64,000 nucleotides of DNA from Chondrosia reniformis (Eukaryota; Porifera; Demospongiae; Chondrillida; Chondrillidae): contig OX359199.1 in assembly GCA_947172415.1 (NCBI GenBank), positions 3,808,001-3,872,000 on the forward strand. Direction: 5' to 3'. Under the pieces are notes generated by a model. That model worked only from the letters and a program-made list of their open reading frames with translations, was not told where the DNA came from and did no database searches. Positions 1 to 12,312 of this stretch are shown here, one piece after another (within the stretch, counting starts at the first letter, position 1; each line of letters opens with the position of its first letter). The position numbers were made by a program, and so were the translations under genes.

Positions 1-658
1 CCTTTATCTACCAATGCAAACTAAACAACACTGCATCAGTCACTTTTATACATGCACCAAAACCAGTCAAGAAGTAATATATATACCTAATTCAGTGATT
101 AGTGAAGGGAAGCTCTAGATTATGTACAGCTGTAGCTTCTGATCAGAAATTTGGCTTCAGTAAGCCTACTAAAACATACATTGCCACCATCACCCAATAT
201 TACAGTCACAGCCTGTTAAAGTCCAAAATGCTTCTCCACTGACCCAACAACAAATTTAGTTAGGGACTAAAATGGGCTAAAGATTAGGAAATCACAATGG
301 CTACTATCAAACTTAAGATTAAGGAATTTCACGCTCTTACATACACACATACATATGTACTGAGTGGAGATGAACATACTATGCATATATACGTACGTAC
401 GTATCAGCTAAGCTAGCCCACAAATGCTTATTATCATACATAGGAATAAAACGCAATCCATGCACTTCCATATACACACATATACATATATATGAATAAT
501 CTAATACAACATTTTCCTACATGCTACGTATGCCTACTTTGTAATAAATTATATATGTACACATGGCCATACCTATACATACATATACGTACATATGTAA
601 GTCTGCATGCAAATATAAGCAGTGGATTACAGTATGAATCCATACTAACCATACTTAC

Positions 659-718
659 TAGGATGGTTGTCATGGGAGTCATTTTCCAAGGACATCTCAG
701 TACCACTATCATGGTCAT
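659..718 (-). CDS. Internal exon of an unidentified gene (candidate)
   Basis: On the minus strand a CTCCTAG acceptor and a GTAAGTA donor bracket 60 bases. Read in phase 1-1, they give an acidic, Asp/Ser/Asn-rich peptide beginning DDHDSGTEMSLEND. Both splice signals are good and the frame is open, so it looks like a real exon. A second, weaker candidate lies upstream on the same strand, starting at 998 after TATTTAG (peptide RRPLFPIEQSIVCLLDL), but it lacks a convincing donor. Both could belong to the gene whose first exon is near 4985. The peptide is not recognised and no function is proposed. Confidence 0.4.
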
Positions 719-3700
719 CTAGGAGGCAGAGAAGGGTGAAAGGTGACTAAATTAATGAATACTTAGTTCCTACATGAAACTAAACCTTTGTAGTTTGTTA
801 GCTGCATAATTACATCCATATATATGTAAGCATAAATAGGTTTACATATATAGGTTTAAGTTTATGTGCTTAGTATACACATTGCTTAATTAAACATGGC
901 TAATGGCCTCTGGGAATAACACATTGCTCTTCCTTCGGAATCCCTGACAAGTCAAGAAGGCATACGATAGACTGCTCTATTGGAAACAAAGGCCTCCGCT
1001 AAATAATACACAGTTGAGCAAATTGCGGTTTTAATCCAGTGATGACTTCTTAATAAAGGTTAAGATTATGACAACATTAAAGAAGAAAGTAATATACAAG
1101 AAGTACATACTTGCAATTCATTCTAAAAAAGGTACTCTTTCACAATGAATTACTTAAAAAGTACGTACTATAAACAAATTAAATAAAGTAATTATGCAAT
1201 AGCACCCTGAACCCATAGTTTGTTAACAGTTAGGCATATCTGACACTACAATGGCTATTGATGACACCAAGGGACTAGCTAGCATACCATTACCTGACAG
1301 AGAGTAACAAGCTAGATATTTCTGATTTGTGTACATAAATGCTGTCTCTTATTGTAGCTTATGCTGGGTATATATATATGTAGATATACGTAAAGACTCA
1401 GGCTAAAGTACGTATTACTTCATTGATAAAGGAGTATATATATTGTAATTATAGGGATGTCCCCATTTTTGGCTTTAGGAATTTAAATTGTATGAAAAAT
1501 GTTAAAGTACACATCTATACAGATTTGATAGGTTAAAAGGATGCCAAAGGCTTCCATACCTAACAAAGATGGCAAAGAAAATTCAACTGTTATGAGTTGG
1601 CTATGAAACTTCACCAACTGTAAGAGCAGATGAATTTTATAGAACACTGTGCAAAAATGAATTTTTATGTAATCAAGCAAGGTGTTCTCATTTGAAGGAT
1701 AATTTAGCATAAAATAATAAATATCTAAGATTGCATAAATGTCCCCCCCTCTATGCAGTCCTGTTATGGTCAAAGGGCTTGACTGCCTTTTCCTAATACT
1801 TTGACTGAAATGGAGCTCTTTCAATCTCAGGACAATTTGGGCAATGAGATGCTCACAATGTCTTTAATTTGATGCTGAAGGGGATTTTATTTCAACTATG
1901 TATATAACTGAAGAGCAACTCATTTGAAATACTAGGATTTTATTTCAACAATGTATGAAATACGTACTAGGCATTACTGGTGGTGATTGGTCCTGTTTTA
2001 CAAAATGACATACTGATATTCTACTGTAAATGTTTAGCTACTTTGAAATAACTGTGTAAACAATTTTGAAAGCTCTTCAAAATTAAAACAATTAAGTTCA
2101 AGCAAGCTTTAGAATTTTTCCATAACCTTTTGTGAACTAATGATTGACTTTAGCAAAAAGTGGGCAGGTGTTGTTCAATGCTGTAAATTGCGGGCATGTG
2201 GTGCTATGTGAAGGAAGCCAGAGAAACTTCAGTTCAGCTCTGAAACAAAGTTCTACTGAATTTCAACAGCTTCTCAAGCACATTTCATCATGTCTACCTT
2301 CAAAGCAGGACTGCCATATAATACATATGTTCATACAAATGTTACATTTGCACATAGCGACATTTGGTTAAATTATCTACTGTTCTTTATAATTTTGAAA
2401 TACAAGTGTGAGTTAAACTCGTGAGGCTGCCGTCCCCTCACACTCATAATTTTAACAATTATGTACAGTGTAAGTCAACTATATAGAGTACCTATTATCA
2501 CCCACACAGTCTACTCCAGACTTTCCTTCAGATCATACACACCATCTATAATGTTAGTATAGGTAAACCATGGGTTTCATCAGAAAGTGATCTGTAATGT
2601 AAAGTACATTGTTTAACTATTACAGACCAATAGTGAAACTGAGTTGGTCCATTGAATGTGTTTCTGGTGATAAAGCAATCCCATTTTAATTTGCTCTTCT
2701 CTCTTTGCGAAAGTGGATAGTCATAGCCAAATAATCAAGCTAACCAAATAGCAGTCTCATCAGAAGGATGTAGAGCCCTGTACTTCACACCAAAAAGGCT
2801 ATAACCATACACATTCCGCATACACTTTAGGCAAAGTCATTTACAAATTAAAAGCTCAGTTATCTGCTCTTCTTTCTGACTGTGATGCTATTTCGAGTAT
2901 TCATCAAGAAAACTTTAAGAATAATTTCTAACAAGTACGTACTATCAATGAGAAAAGGGGGAATACAAATTGAATAAAATCATTCAAAAAAGAAATTGGA
3001 AGCAGGGATGATAGTACCTGCAACAGTGACTGTCACACATCCAGAAAACAAGATAGTGATGGAATGGGAAGGCAAACCATGCAAAAGTGGCATACTGAAA
3101 CTTAATTAATTACTTATTCTATGTTTGGGTTCATCATCCCTACTTCTGCTATCATAAATGCATCCAAACATAGAAGTGATGTGCATGGTTAATATTAAGT
3201 TTCAGTATGCCACTTCTACATGCTTAGTCTTACTATTCCATCACAGTCTTGTTTCGATACTTGGTTTTCCAGATGTGTCAGTCACTGTTGCAGGCACTGC
3301 CATCCCTTCTTCTAACTTAAATACTTCAGATAGAGGTATGGCCAGCAATAATGTTCCATAACAGAGGTCAAAGTCCATGATAAAATTTTATATATCCATT
3401 AGCAATAAATACATTTCCTAATTGTATGCCAGGGTCTAGTAAAGGTTAGTTCCATTTCATCACTTGAGGTAATCAATTAATCCTTACAATTACTGGATAT
3501 CTTAGAAGCCTACCTAGGCAGAAATTTGAACAGTCACTGGCATTAACTAAAAGGGCTGCCCAGGCAGAGACGAAACCAATCAGTCTAATCTAGGCAAGCG
3601 TACTCAAGTCAAACAATGTCACTTTCCTTTAAAGTCAATCTACAATGTACATATAGACTAAGAAAACTGCTCTAGTGCCCTTCTTAACAGACATTCAACT

Positions 3701-4966
3701 GTACTCTCTCCTGCAGGTTGGATACAACTGTGAGGTAACATTCCGATGACACAGACGTACCGTACATAATACACACAATGTAAGTGGAAAGGCTATCACA
3801 TTATCCTTACACTTGTACCTATTCATGTGTAGTAGGTGTTAAAGGTGTTGCAACTCACACTTTAATGAGCCATATATCTCGTATCTTTAAAGGTGTAATA
3901 TACAAAATGTCATGAATGAGCTACAATAGTTGGTTTTGAACCAGGGATGCATAAAAATAGAATTACACAAAGTTTAAAACATTTAGGAAAACCTTTCTGA
4001 AGGGAGCCTGTAGTAACTTGAGAAGGTATGTAAAAATAGGACTGAAGCCCAGAAAGAGGCAGTAGAATCCATCCAACTGACCATAAACACAAGTATACTG
4101 ACTAGGAGAGCTGCCCCAGATCCTGTGAACCCACCCACACACTGCACTGTAGTTTCTATTAAAACAGTGCGGAACCTAAGGAAGTCTACCTAGCTGAAAG
4201 GGTTACATGAACACCATTGCACAGTGCACATGAAAATGATATAAATAGTACTTGTCTAAGCACAGATAATGAAATATTACAGGGCATTCAAATATAACTT
4301 TTAATAGCCACCATATTGCATATTTAAGGACTGAACTTTATTGTATACAAATAAAATGAACATATAGTGGTTCATGAATTATCCATTAACAGTACCTAAT
4401 ATAAATTATTTTCCCAGTTCTATGAACTCCATTATTCAGACAGCGATTCCTCTGATTTTGTATTTCAATTTACAAGACAAGTTGCGGTTGGCGGAGCATA
4501 CAACATTTGCTAATTCAATCGTCCTTTCAACATACACTTACACAAACCCTTCCCACATAAACTGTCAGAGAACAAGTACAGTAATTCAATAAACCTGGTC
4601 GCCTCATCACAGACTTAATCAGACGCAACATAAGGCTAGCCGAAAACCATCGTGTAAACCACCAAATTGTATTATAATTCGGAGGAGTGGATTGGGCATT
4701 AACCCATGTAGTATCCAAAAGAAGAATATAATATATTAATAGTCCTCAGGTACTCTAAAAACCTCTGCGCATGGAAGCTATTTGTTCTATTGAAAATCAT
4801 AGTAGTTCCGAGTTGTGTTTTATAGTCATCGCAGCGCCTACAACTGTACAAGGAAAAATTCTAATATTCCGTACTGTTGACTATTATATATTTAGTACGG
4901 CTAAGCCAAATCTAGCTATTTCCCTTTTATAGCGACTATCTCACTTTAAACGGTCTAATCACTTAC
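719..4966. other. AT-rich stretch, probably introns of the gene starting near 4985
   Basis: Apart from weak minus-strand exon candidates (998 downward; about 1740-1850, with a peptide including EHLIAQIVLRLKELHFSQ) and the foldback repeat at 2865-3340, I see no supported gene. Short open frames on both strands lack splice logic or recognisable domains. Confidence 0.4.
2865..3340. mobile_element. Foldback MITE, family A, copy 1 (partial)
   Basis: About 90 bases at 2990-3080 (containing ACCTGCAACAGTGACTGTCA) are matched in inverted form at 3229-3330 (TCAGTCACTGTTGCAGGC). An inner inverted pair follows, with CCATGCA..GTGGCATACTGAAACTTAA facing TTAAGTTTCAGTATGCCAC. The central part, with CATCCCTACTTCTGCTATC, recurs in the copies at 14518, 28700 and 34542. 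No coding potential is seen, so this is a non-autonomous element. Confidence 0.7.
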
Positions 4967-4985
4967 CTTGCATGTCATCCGACAT
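4967..4985 (-). CDS. First coding exon of an unidentified minus-strand gene (candidate)
   Basis: The sequence reads ATG TCG GAT GAC ATG CAA G followed by a consensus GTAAGT donor, giving MSDDMQ and ending in phase 1. The upstream 150 bases are richer in G+C than their surroundings, as expected for a promoter and 5' leader. The rest of the gene would lie towards position 1. I could not chain exons with confidence, so the product is unknown. The start is proposed only from the ATG-donor arrangement. Confidence 0.4.
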
Positions 4986-5776
4986 ACTGTAGATCCTTGA
5001 ATGCTACAAAATTAAGTGAAGGGCGGCAGAGGGAGATGATAGGCTGGTACTGCCGACGCGGTCTCTGTCGCTTCTAATCTATGTTGAAATAGAATGGCGT
5101 ATAGCCCACTGCCTCGACAGATGGTTCTAAACGCGTGGGCGTTAACGGAAGTGACTTTTACAGTGTGCACGCATTAATTACCATTCCCACACTAAATTTG
5201 AATATTGCGTTGTGGTTAAAGTTCGAGGCTGCACCTGCACCCTTTATATAATAGTATGTATATGTGTTTGTATTTTACGTCATCATGACATCTATATGTG
5301 TATATATACTTGGGTCGGTCTCTCCAGTAAAACGCTCTACATGCAAGCAATTTCCTTCCATATAGGAGATTTCATAAAATTATAAATAACTATCATTTTT
5401 ACTATACATAATCATATATACATGTATACAGTGTACGTGTAGACATCAAATATTCTGTATATATTGTCATTGACAACAAAATCCTTCACTATTATACATA
5501 CCATATACACTACACATAGTAGCTACAATTAAAATGAAGCGATCACAAAATTTCAGTCAATTGGCACATTACGTTTCTGTCACAAGTGTCAATGTCTGTT
5601 ATTTACAAAAATATCTAAGTTTTAAAGTTAGCTTGTTCTGTGCTGGGATTTGGAGTCCTCCATAGAGATCAAATATGAATAAGGTTCAGTACTATGATAA
5701 TACAAATATATTAAGATTGAATGTAATAGAAAGGTCTTTAAAGTGAAAAATATTTAAATGCAAGACATCTGAAGTC
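4986..5776. other. Intergenic stretch between the unknown gene and RBM45
   Basis: It holds the promoter side of the candidate gene at 4985 and the 3' flank of RBM45. At 5226-5250 there is a lone sequence (GGCTGCACCTGCACCCTTTA) resembling one end of the TTAA-flanked MITE at 33769. Nothing else is seen. Confidence 0.4.
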
Positions 5777-8700
5777 TCATTGCTGGGTTTTCTTTTGATT
5801 TTCTGGTGGAGGATCTGCCAGCATGACTTTCATTTGTACCCCATATACCTCCATTCCATTCAGGGCTGTTATGGCTGCTTCAGCTGAAGCTCTGCTTGTA
5901 AACTTGGCATACCCAAAGTTACGACTTCGCACAATCCATACATCCGTAAGCATCCCAAATCTACTAAAGACATCTCTCAAGATTTGTTCTGATGGAGGAT
6001 GAGGATTACATATGAAGAAAACACGTCGGTCAAATTCAGAAAGGGAGTGTCTTCTCTGAAGACTACCAGTTGGGCGTACTGGGGACAGTGAGCGGTGATG
6101 AACAGGCGAACGCAAGGGCGACACAGGGGCTGAAGGAAAATGATAAATAGGTTCAGGTGTAGGACTTGGAGGACCAATTTTAGTAGGAGCAGGAAGGGGA
6201 TCTTCTGCATACTTCACTATCAGCTGTTGGCCAGGAGGGTACTCAAACCCATTTAGTTTCTCTTTGGCATAAACTGCAGCTTGAAGGGAACTAAAGGTAA
6301 TCAAGGCCCATCCTTTGGATTCCCCATTAGGGTGAGCTTTTAGATCACACATCTCCATTCCAGGTACAAGATCAAAGAGTCGTGCAAGCTGTTCTTGTGT
6401 GACAGTGGGAGAGACTATGCAGCGGAGACGTACTCCGACTGGCCCTTCCATAGAGGCAATGTCGTAAGGTAGATTATGAAAGCTTTGTGTGGGGCTAAGG
6501 CTTGGACCATCATGGGAATTAACTCCAAAATTATCCTGTAAAGGCATCCTATTCTGAAGTTTAGATGCTTCTGCAATAGCTGCATCGCGAGCAAATTTAG
6601 CAGCTTTTGGCTCTGCAAGAATTGCTTTTAGGCTTTTGTCACAACTTTCCATAGCCAAAGCGCAGGTGGAGGCTTTAGTAAATTTCACGTACCCAAATCC
6701 TTTGTTCTCACCAGTTTCTCTGTCCCTTACAATACTGCAGTATTCCAAATCTCCAAAGTGATCAAAGTGTTTTGTAAGATCTTCCTCTGTATAATCCTTT
6801 GGGCATACTACAAACAGTCTAGTGCGAGAACTTGTATCATTAAAGTCAACCTTCTGTGTAGAATTCTTAGCAGAGGCAATCAAAACCTGAAATGAAAAAC
6901 AAAATTGTAAATAACATAAACTAGGTTTTCTAGATGTGGTTGCTAGTTATACCTCAACGTAAACTACACACAGACATATGTACATAGGTATTTTAGCCTA
7001 GTATGGCAAATATCTATACATATGCAGCTACTGACTAGAAGACACTATCAATTGGTAACCAGATATATAAAAAGTGGGCTAATATTAGATTTATCAACCA
7101 GGAAACAAGATTTGTCAATTAAGGGTAGGAATCTATTACTGGAACAAATGAGTTATATATATGCAGAGAAATTCAAAAACTGAAGTGATTCTACAGAGTG
7201 TAACAAATCAATCACAAGGAACCCATCAAAAGAGTTTACTTTGGTGAACCTGGTTCCTATTGATAATTAGGTCATAAAAAAGATTAACCATATTCCATTC
7301 CCTTACAAAGGTGTTACACAATGTATCATTCAATTAAAGCAAGAATCCTAATAAATCTAATAATGTTTTGTTTTCAGAACATGTTAATTCAATTCATTCT
7401 TGTAAATACAACACATTCACTCGCTAATCAACCATAGAAAAACATTAAGTTGCACCTTATACGTACAAACAACCAGAAGTGTAAATACAAACACAGTGAT
7501 CACTCATATAATGTCCAACTTTGGAGGTGGATTTTATACAGTTTCACCTACGTATAGGAAATATCTAAGAAAAAAAAGTACTATGTTGTTGTGGGATAAA
7601 AATGAGGTTAATAGACAATTCGGGACACTTTAAAGAGAACTATTACACTTACAAACTAAGGGAAAAAGTAACAGAGAAGTCACCATATGAAGATCAAACT
7701 GAGGAAATCACTATTCACTAGTTAGGTTTTGTAGGTATGTCAGTAAGCCATTGAAATATTACTATGATAGTGTATACATAGCTATGCACTAAACATGTGG
7801 CAGTACTCACCTAACCTAGCAATTACTAATTTAACAGTCAGATCATAATGCTGCTGCTCATCACTTTAAGGCCAACCCTCATTGAAAGAATGGACTGCGG
7901 ACATGTACGTACATAAACACATTAAGGGTGACAATGAAGATCACCAAGTGTTGTAAAGGAAGCAGAAAGGCTTGTATACGTACATGTACTTTAATGAGTA
8001 AGCACTTTGATGCTATTTAAAGATTAGATAAACAGATACGTATATATTTCCCTTGGTGGAAGAGAGGTTTCAGTTGGTCATATTAATGCTGAATTTAAAA
8101 CACTAACATAAAGATACATTGCCTTAGACCATGTCTATCATTACAGGCATTCAGTAGTTATTATTTCAAGGATACATTGCAACTAAGTACCCAAATACTA
8201 GCAATCCCTCATAGAAGATCAAAATGTTTAGTGAGATCCTCAAAATTGGTCAGGCTTTTGTTTAGCTAGAAGAGAACACAGAAGCAGTACAAGGTGATAT
8301 GCATATATAGAAAGAATGATAAATTATCTAGCTGATTCTAATGTACATACAGACTAATTCCTGCAACATAATTGCATGCCTAGTTGCTAAAAGTGGAATT
8401 AGTTATCTTTTCCTACCAGATTATCAGGCAGTGTGAATTGTACTTTTTACAAAATTCAGTTAGAGAATACTTTTGTTACATTTTCTTACTGTAACAAAGC
8501 CAACTTTAGTATGAATGTTATGCAAAATATAAAAGAATCTTGATTTATGTAGTCCATTCTTTCAATGAGGGTTGGCCTTAAAGTGATGAGCAGCAGCATT
8601 GTGATCTGACTGTAACCAAGGAAATGAGGATATTTTGCAGAAATGGACAAAATTGTAAAAGGTGCCTTTCATAAGCTAGGACAGAAGGCCATGTCATAAA

Positions 8701-11700
8701 AGTACTGCACTTCAGCTAATTCTATTAGACTGAGTGGGGACAGACAGAAGTCAACAAAATCAAAGCACAGCACCCAATGAATTGTGCATAAAAGTGTGAC
8801 ACTAAGATATATTCTGAATAACATGAATTCAAAACTCAGTAAATAGGAAAACACATATACGTATGTAGTAGACCTAGATCTAGGCAGTATCTTTAGCTAC
8901 TTCTTCAGCAGGAGGAGGTTATCACCTACATGGCCTTAGGGAAGATCCAGTTGTTCAGGTGATGGCCAGACCATCTTTTTCTATCAAATAAAATATGTCT
9001 TACATTAACTATTAATCAGCCAAAACTCTTATACAAAAGACAGAGATACCACTATCCTTTAGATGGTATGATAATACATACTTACATACCTACATACTTA
9101 TTATTATGTACAAGATATCTACTTATTACTACATACGTACATGGTATTATCCTTCATGTAAATTGACTGGCAGATAGTATCTTTTTTGATTATTGTGACA
9201 ATGTTATGTACTATATGGGTAACCATTATTAAAATCCTTACACCTGCCTATTGACAACTTTCGTACATGACCTAGTAAGTCATGCAGATTAAATGCATAT
9301 GTATGTACATGCTTGGTATCACAATGTTGAAGTGTGATGCTGCAAAACAATCCAGCAAACAAATTCTTAAAATACATTTAGAAATTGCAAATTGTGAATA
9401 CAGGTTGAATAACTGTTAACTCTTAAGTATTACATTATATTAGTTGCCGTAGGGAATACAATTTACCAAGAATTTCTCTACTAAAAGCAGTTAACTAGAC
9501 AGTTACCATTTTAACTTTTATTCCAGGTAAATCAAGACTATTCAATTACCAAATGAAAACTGGGGTAATGATAAAAATTTACAAAGTTGTTGGGTTTTTG
9601 TAAAGTTGGGAAGGACCTGGCATCATTGTGGCTCACTTGTGTTGAGGAGTCATCCTAGATGAGGATGCATTAACCCAGGGACTGTTCATGTCTTATGTAC
9701 ATAAAATACTGGCTGCACAAGGTAAACCAGTTTTTCCTTCTACATATGCATTTGAAAAAATGTGGCTTGTATCTACAATTCATTTTGATTAAACTCAAGG
9801 GACATTGCAGCATGAGTTTGACTGGATAACACATTTAGTCACATCTCAAATAACATTTAAACTGTCAACCATTACCCTCACTTTTAAACCTGGCGTAAAT
9901 TTTAACTGGGCCTCAAAAGATGTCTCAGTTTATCCCAACTTCTAAATGACATCACGGAGGCCTACAGCAGAGCACGGCTGGACAACCAGGGTTAGGTTCT
10001 GGATAATATGCTTGTCACATAACAGACTTACGTAAGTATTGCGACAGAATGTGAATTAGTGTATTACTTCCAGCAAATCCCATACGTGGCTTTGCATATC
10101 TACGTATCTATGTACAATCTCATTAATACAGTATATTAAGTATAGTGTTTGTAATCCTTAGCAAGAAGAGCAACATGTTACAAAAATATAAATTTCAATG
10201 TGTATATGTACTTTACATGGACATGCTTAGTGCAAATTAATGGATATTGCAATAAATTCAGCAAATTCTTTGAAAGTGATGGCAAACTATTTCTATTTTG
10301 TCCAACAGATATATAGCACAGATATATAGCACCCCTGGTAGTCATGGAGAAATAGGAAAATGAAGGGTTATAAAGAAGAGCCTATCTACAGATTCCTATA
10401 TAAATACGACTTACGTACTTAACAAGAAACCTAACAACAAGTGCTCACTTGGTACATCTCTAATGCACATGTTAGCGAGGATCTACTGTATCCCAATATA
10501 ACTGCCCATTACCTGGCTCACACATAATAATTTCAGGCTCGTAATGCACTTCTTTGAACAGAACTATAAGCTGTAATAGTGAGCAGTGATGGGAGATATT
10601 TGAAGTTCAGCTTCTTCTTCCATAAAAACACACTTAAGGCACTAAAGGTTTGTTAACAGCCTAGCTTACACTCACTATACCTCTTTGGTGTTCCGCCTAA
10701 TGAGTCAGCGAGTCAGCATTATACCCCCACTTATGCTGCTGACAAAAGGACCTGTCACAGATTGTAACCTAGAAACTAACAATTTTCAAATACAGCATTT
10801 TGCATCTTGGACCATCTCCTAAGTTAGTATATGATCAAAATGTATGTATCCTCACATGCACTACCTTCCCAAATCAAATATGTAAAGTTAACACAGGTAC
10901 GTAGTTATCAACATATTGGCATGTAGGTATATCTAGTTACCTTGTAATTCTTAAACAAGTCAGTGTGTCCAGTGGGCAGAAGCTTATAGGTGGGTGGTGC
11001 TACATCCTAAGTGGGTGGGGCCTAGGCTTAAGTGGGTGGGGTTATGGCTTAATTGGGTGGAGTTACAGCTTAATTAGGTGGAGTTACAGCTTCACTGGGT
11101 GGGGATACTTCCATCCATCCACTCACCAATCAACCAATTCAACTACCAGCCTCTTCACCTATCTATCCATCCACCCACCCTCCCAATCCATCCATCCACC
11201 CACAGATCCATGCAATCAACCAATCAGTACCAGTCATGCAACAACTGGGGGTTGTGTAGCCACCATAATTAAGTATATCTAACCACTATAATTAGATTTT
11301 CTATGCAGTATTGCTATAGTATCAACTTCAAAACATACAAAATATCTGCCAAGGAACACAACTATGTACTTCAAACCTCTTTTCACATCCTACATGTAGT
11401 ACGTATATACATCTACCAATCATTGCATGAAAACTGAAGAGAAATCCTCTATGATGTACTAATATAAAACCCTTTTATAAACTACAAATGGCAGTCATGT
11501 CTCCACCTAACCACCCAGGCCTTCATTCCTCCATATAAAGCCCACCCTGCATAAGGCCCCCATTTTGTGCTCACACATTCACCTAATGATTCAACAAATG
11601 ATTTTGAGACAAGGAGAACACAAAACCCGTAATTCGATAGACATGCAACTCAAATGAGTCAAAACACTCAGGTAATCAACTAGTAATACGAAATGATTTT

Positions 11701-12017
11701 TTTATGATATGGATAAACAGAATTACACATCTTATCAAGAAGGATGTTTGAAAGTATACCTTTATCGGTTTAAGTTCTTCTCCAATTGTTTTACCATCAA
11801 GACTTTCGATTGCTAAGGCGGCCGACGACACTTTATCGTACTTAACGTAACAGATACCCTTATTCTCCCTAGTCCGTCGGTCCTTCACCATCCAAACGTC
11901 TTCCACATTTCCGTACTTTTCGAATGCCGCCTTAATGTCTTCTTCTTTGTGATTCTTACTGCACACAACAAATACTCTTGAAAATGGTGGATAATCGGCG
12001 TTGATCCGCTCTCCCAT
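5777..12017 (-). CDS. RBM45: RNA-binding protein 45 homologue, four RRMs
   Basis: There are two coding exons, 12017..11760 and 6886..5777, joined in phase 0 (KPIK|VLIAS). They give about 455 residues, close to vertebrate RBM45. Four RNA-recognition motifs are visible at about 13-90, 107-185, 237-315 and 373-444. RNP2/RNP1-type segments include RVFVVC with KGICYVKY, RLFVVC with KGFGYVKF, and RVFFIC with NFGYAKF. A proline/serine-rich linker (TPEPIYHFPSAPVSPLRSP) sits before the last RRM. In animals this family binds GAC-containing RNA, is mainly nuclear and can oligomerise. I chose the ATG at 12017 (MGERINAD) because it opens RRM1 directly; the longer frame upstream starts only with GTG. The 4.9-kb intron holds repeats. 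The stop is TGA at 5779-5777. Confidence 0.93.
7838..8613. mobile_element. Non-autonomous element with about 65-bp terminal inverted repeats in the RBM45 intron
   Basis: The left arm contains GTCAGATCATAATGCTGCTG and continues through CAACCCTCATTGAAAG. It is found almost unchanged in inverted orientation at 8548-8613 (CTTTCAATGAGGGTTGG ... CAGCAGCATTGTGATCTGAC). About 650 bases without coding potential lie between the arms. This is the layout of a MITE; I could not fix the target-site duplication. Confidence 0.7.
10965..11225. repeat. G-rich minisatellite facing a C-rich (CCATCCA) array
   Basis: From 10965 to 11105, units of about 25-27 bases carry GTGGGTGGGG or GGTGGAGTTA followed by GGCTTAA/CAGCTT. 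From 11106 to 11220 the strand bias flips to CATCCATCCAC and CACCCACC repeats. Short frames across it only translate the repeat. It lies within the RBM45 intron. Confidence 0.75.
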
Positions 12018-12312
12018 ACCCGATATTGTTTGTATCACCAGAGATTAAGCGCTACAACTAGCTTACAACTTAGTCTTTGGTCAGTCTGCTCGATCTACAG
12101 ACGTTGACATCAGCTCAGAGGAAATCGATTGCGACCTTTCAAGTTTAACCCAATACTGGCTAACTAGTCTACCCGCAATCGGCAGCCATTTAAAATCCCA
12201 CTGTTCTATTACGTCATCAAATTGATGGGTCTAAAATAGCAATCACCTAACTGAAGATGACATCATCAAAGAATCATGCACAAGAGTTAAGTCATGCGAA
12301 TCGTTTTTTAAT
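12018..12312. other. Short intergenic spacer holding the RBM45 5' region
   Basis: A gap of 295 bases lies between the RBM45 start codon and the stop codon of the AF10 homologue on the same strand, so the RBM45 promoter must lie here or inside the neighbour. No TATA-like box is convincing. Confidence 0.5.

Noticed and set aside
2144-2371. 75-codon plus-strand frame with two Cys and many polar residues
   Set aside because: No recognisable domain, no splice partners, and it would lie inside a minus-strand intron.
10965-11282. Open frame of 105 codons
   Set aside because: It only translates the GTGGG/CCATCCA minisatellite; there is no conserved protein pattern.
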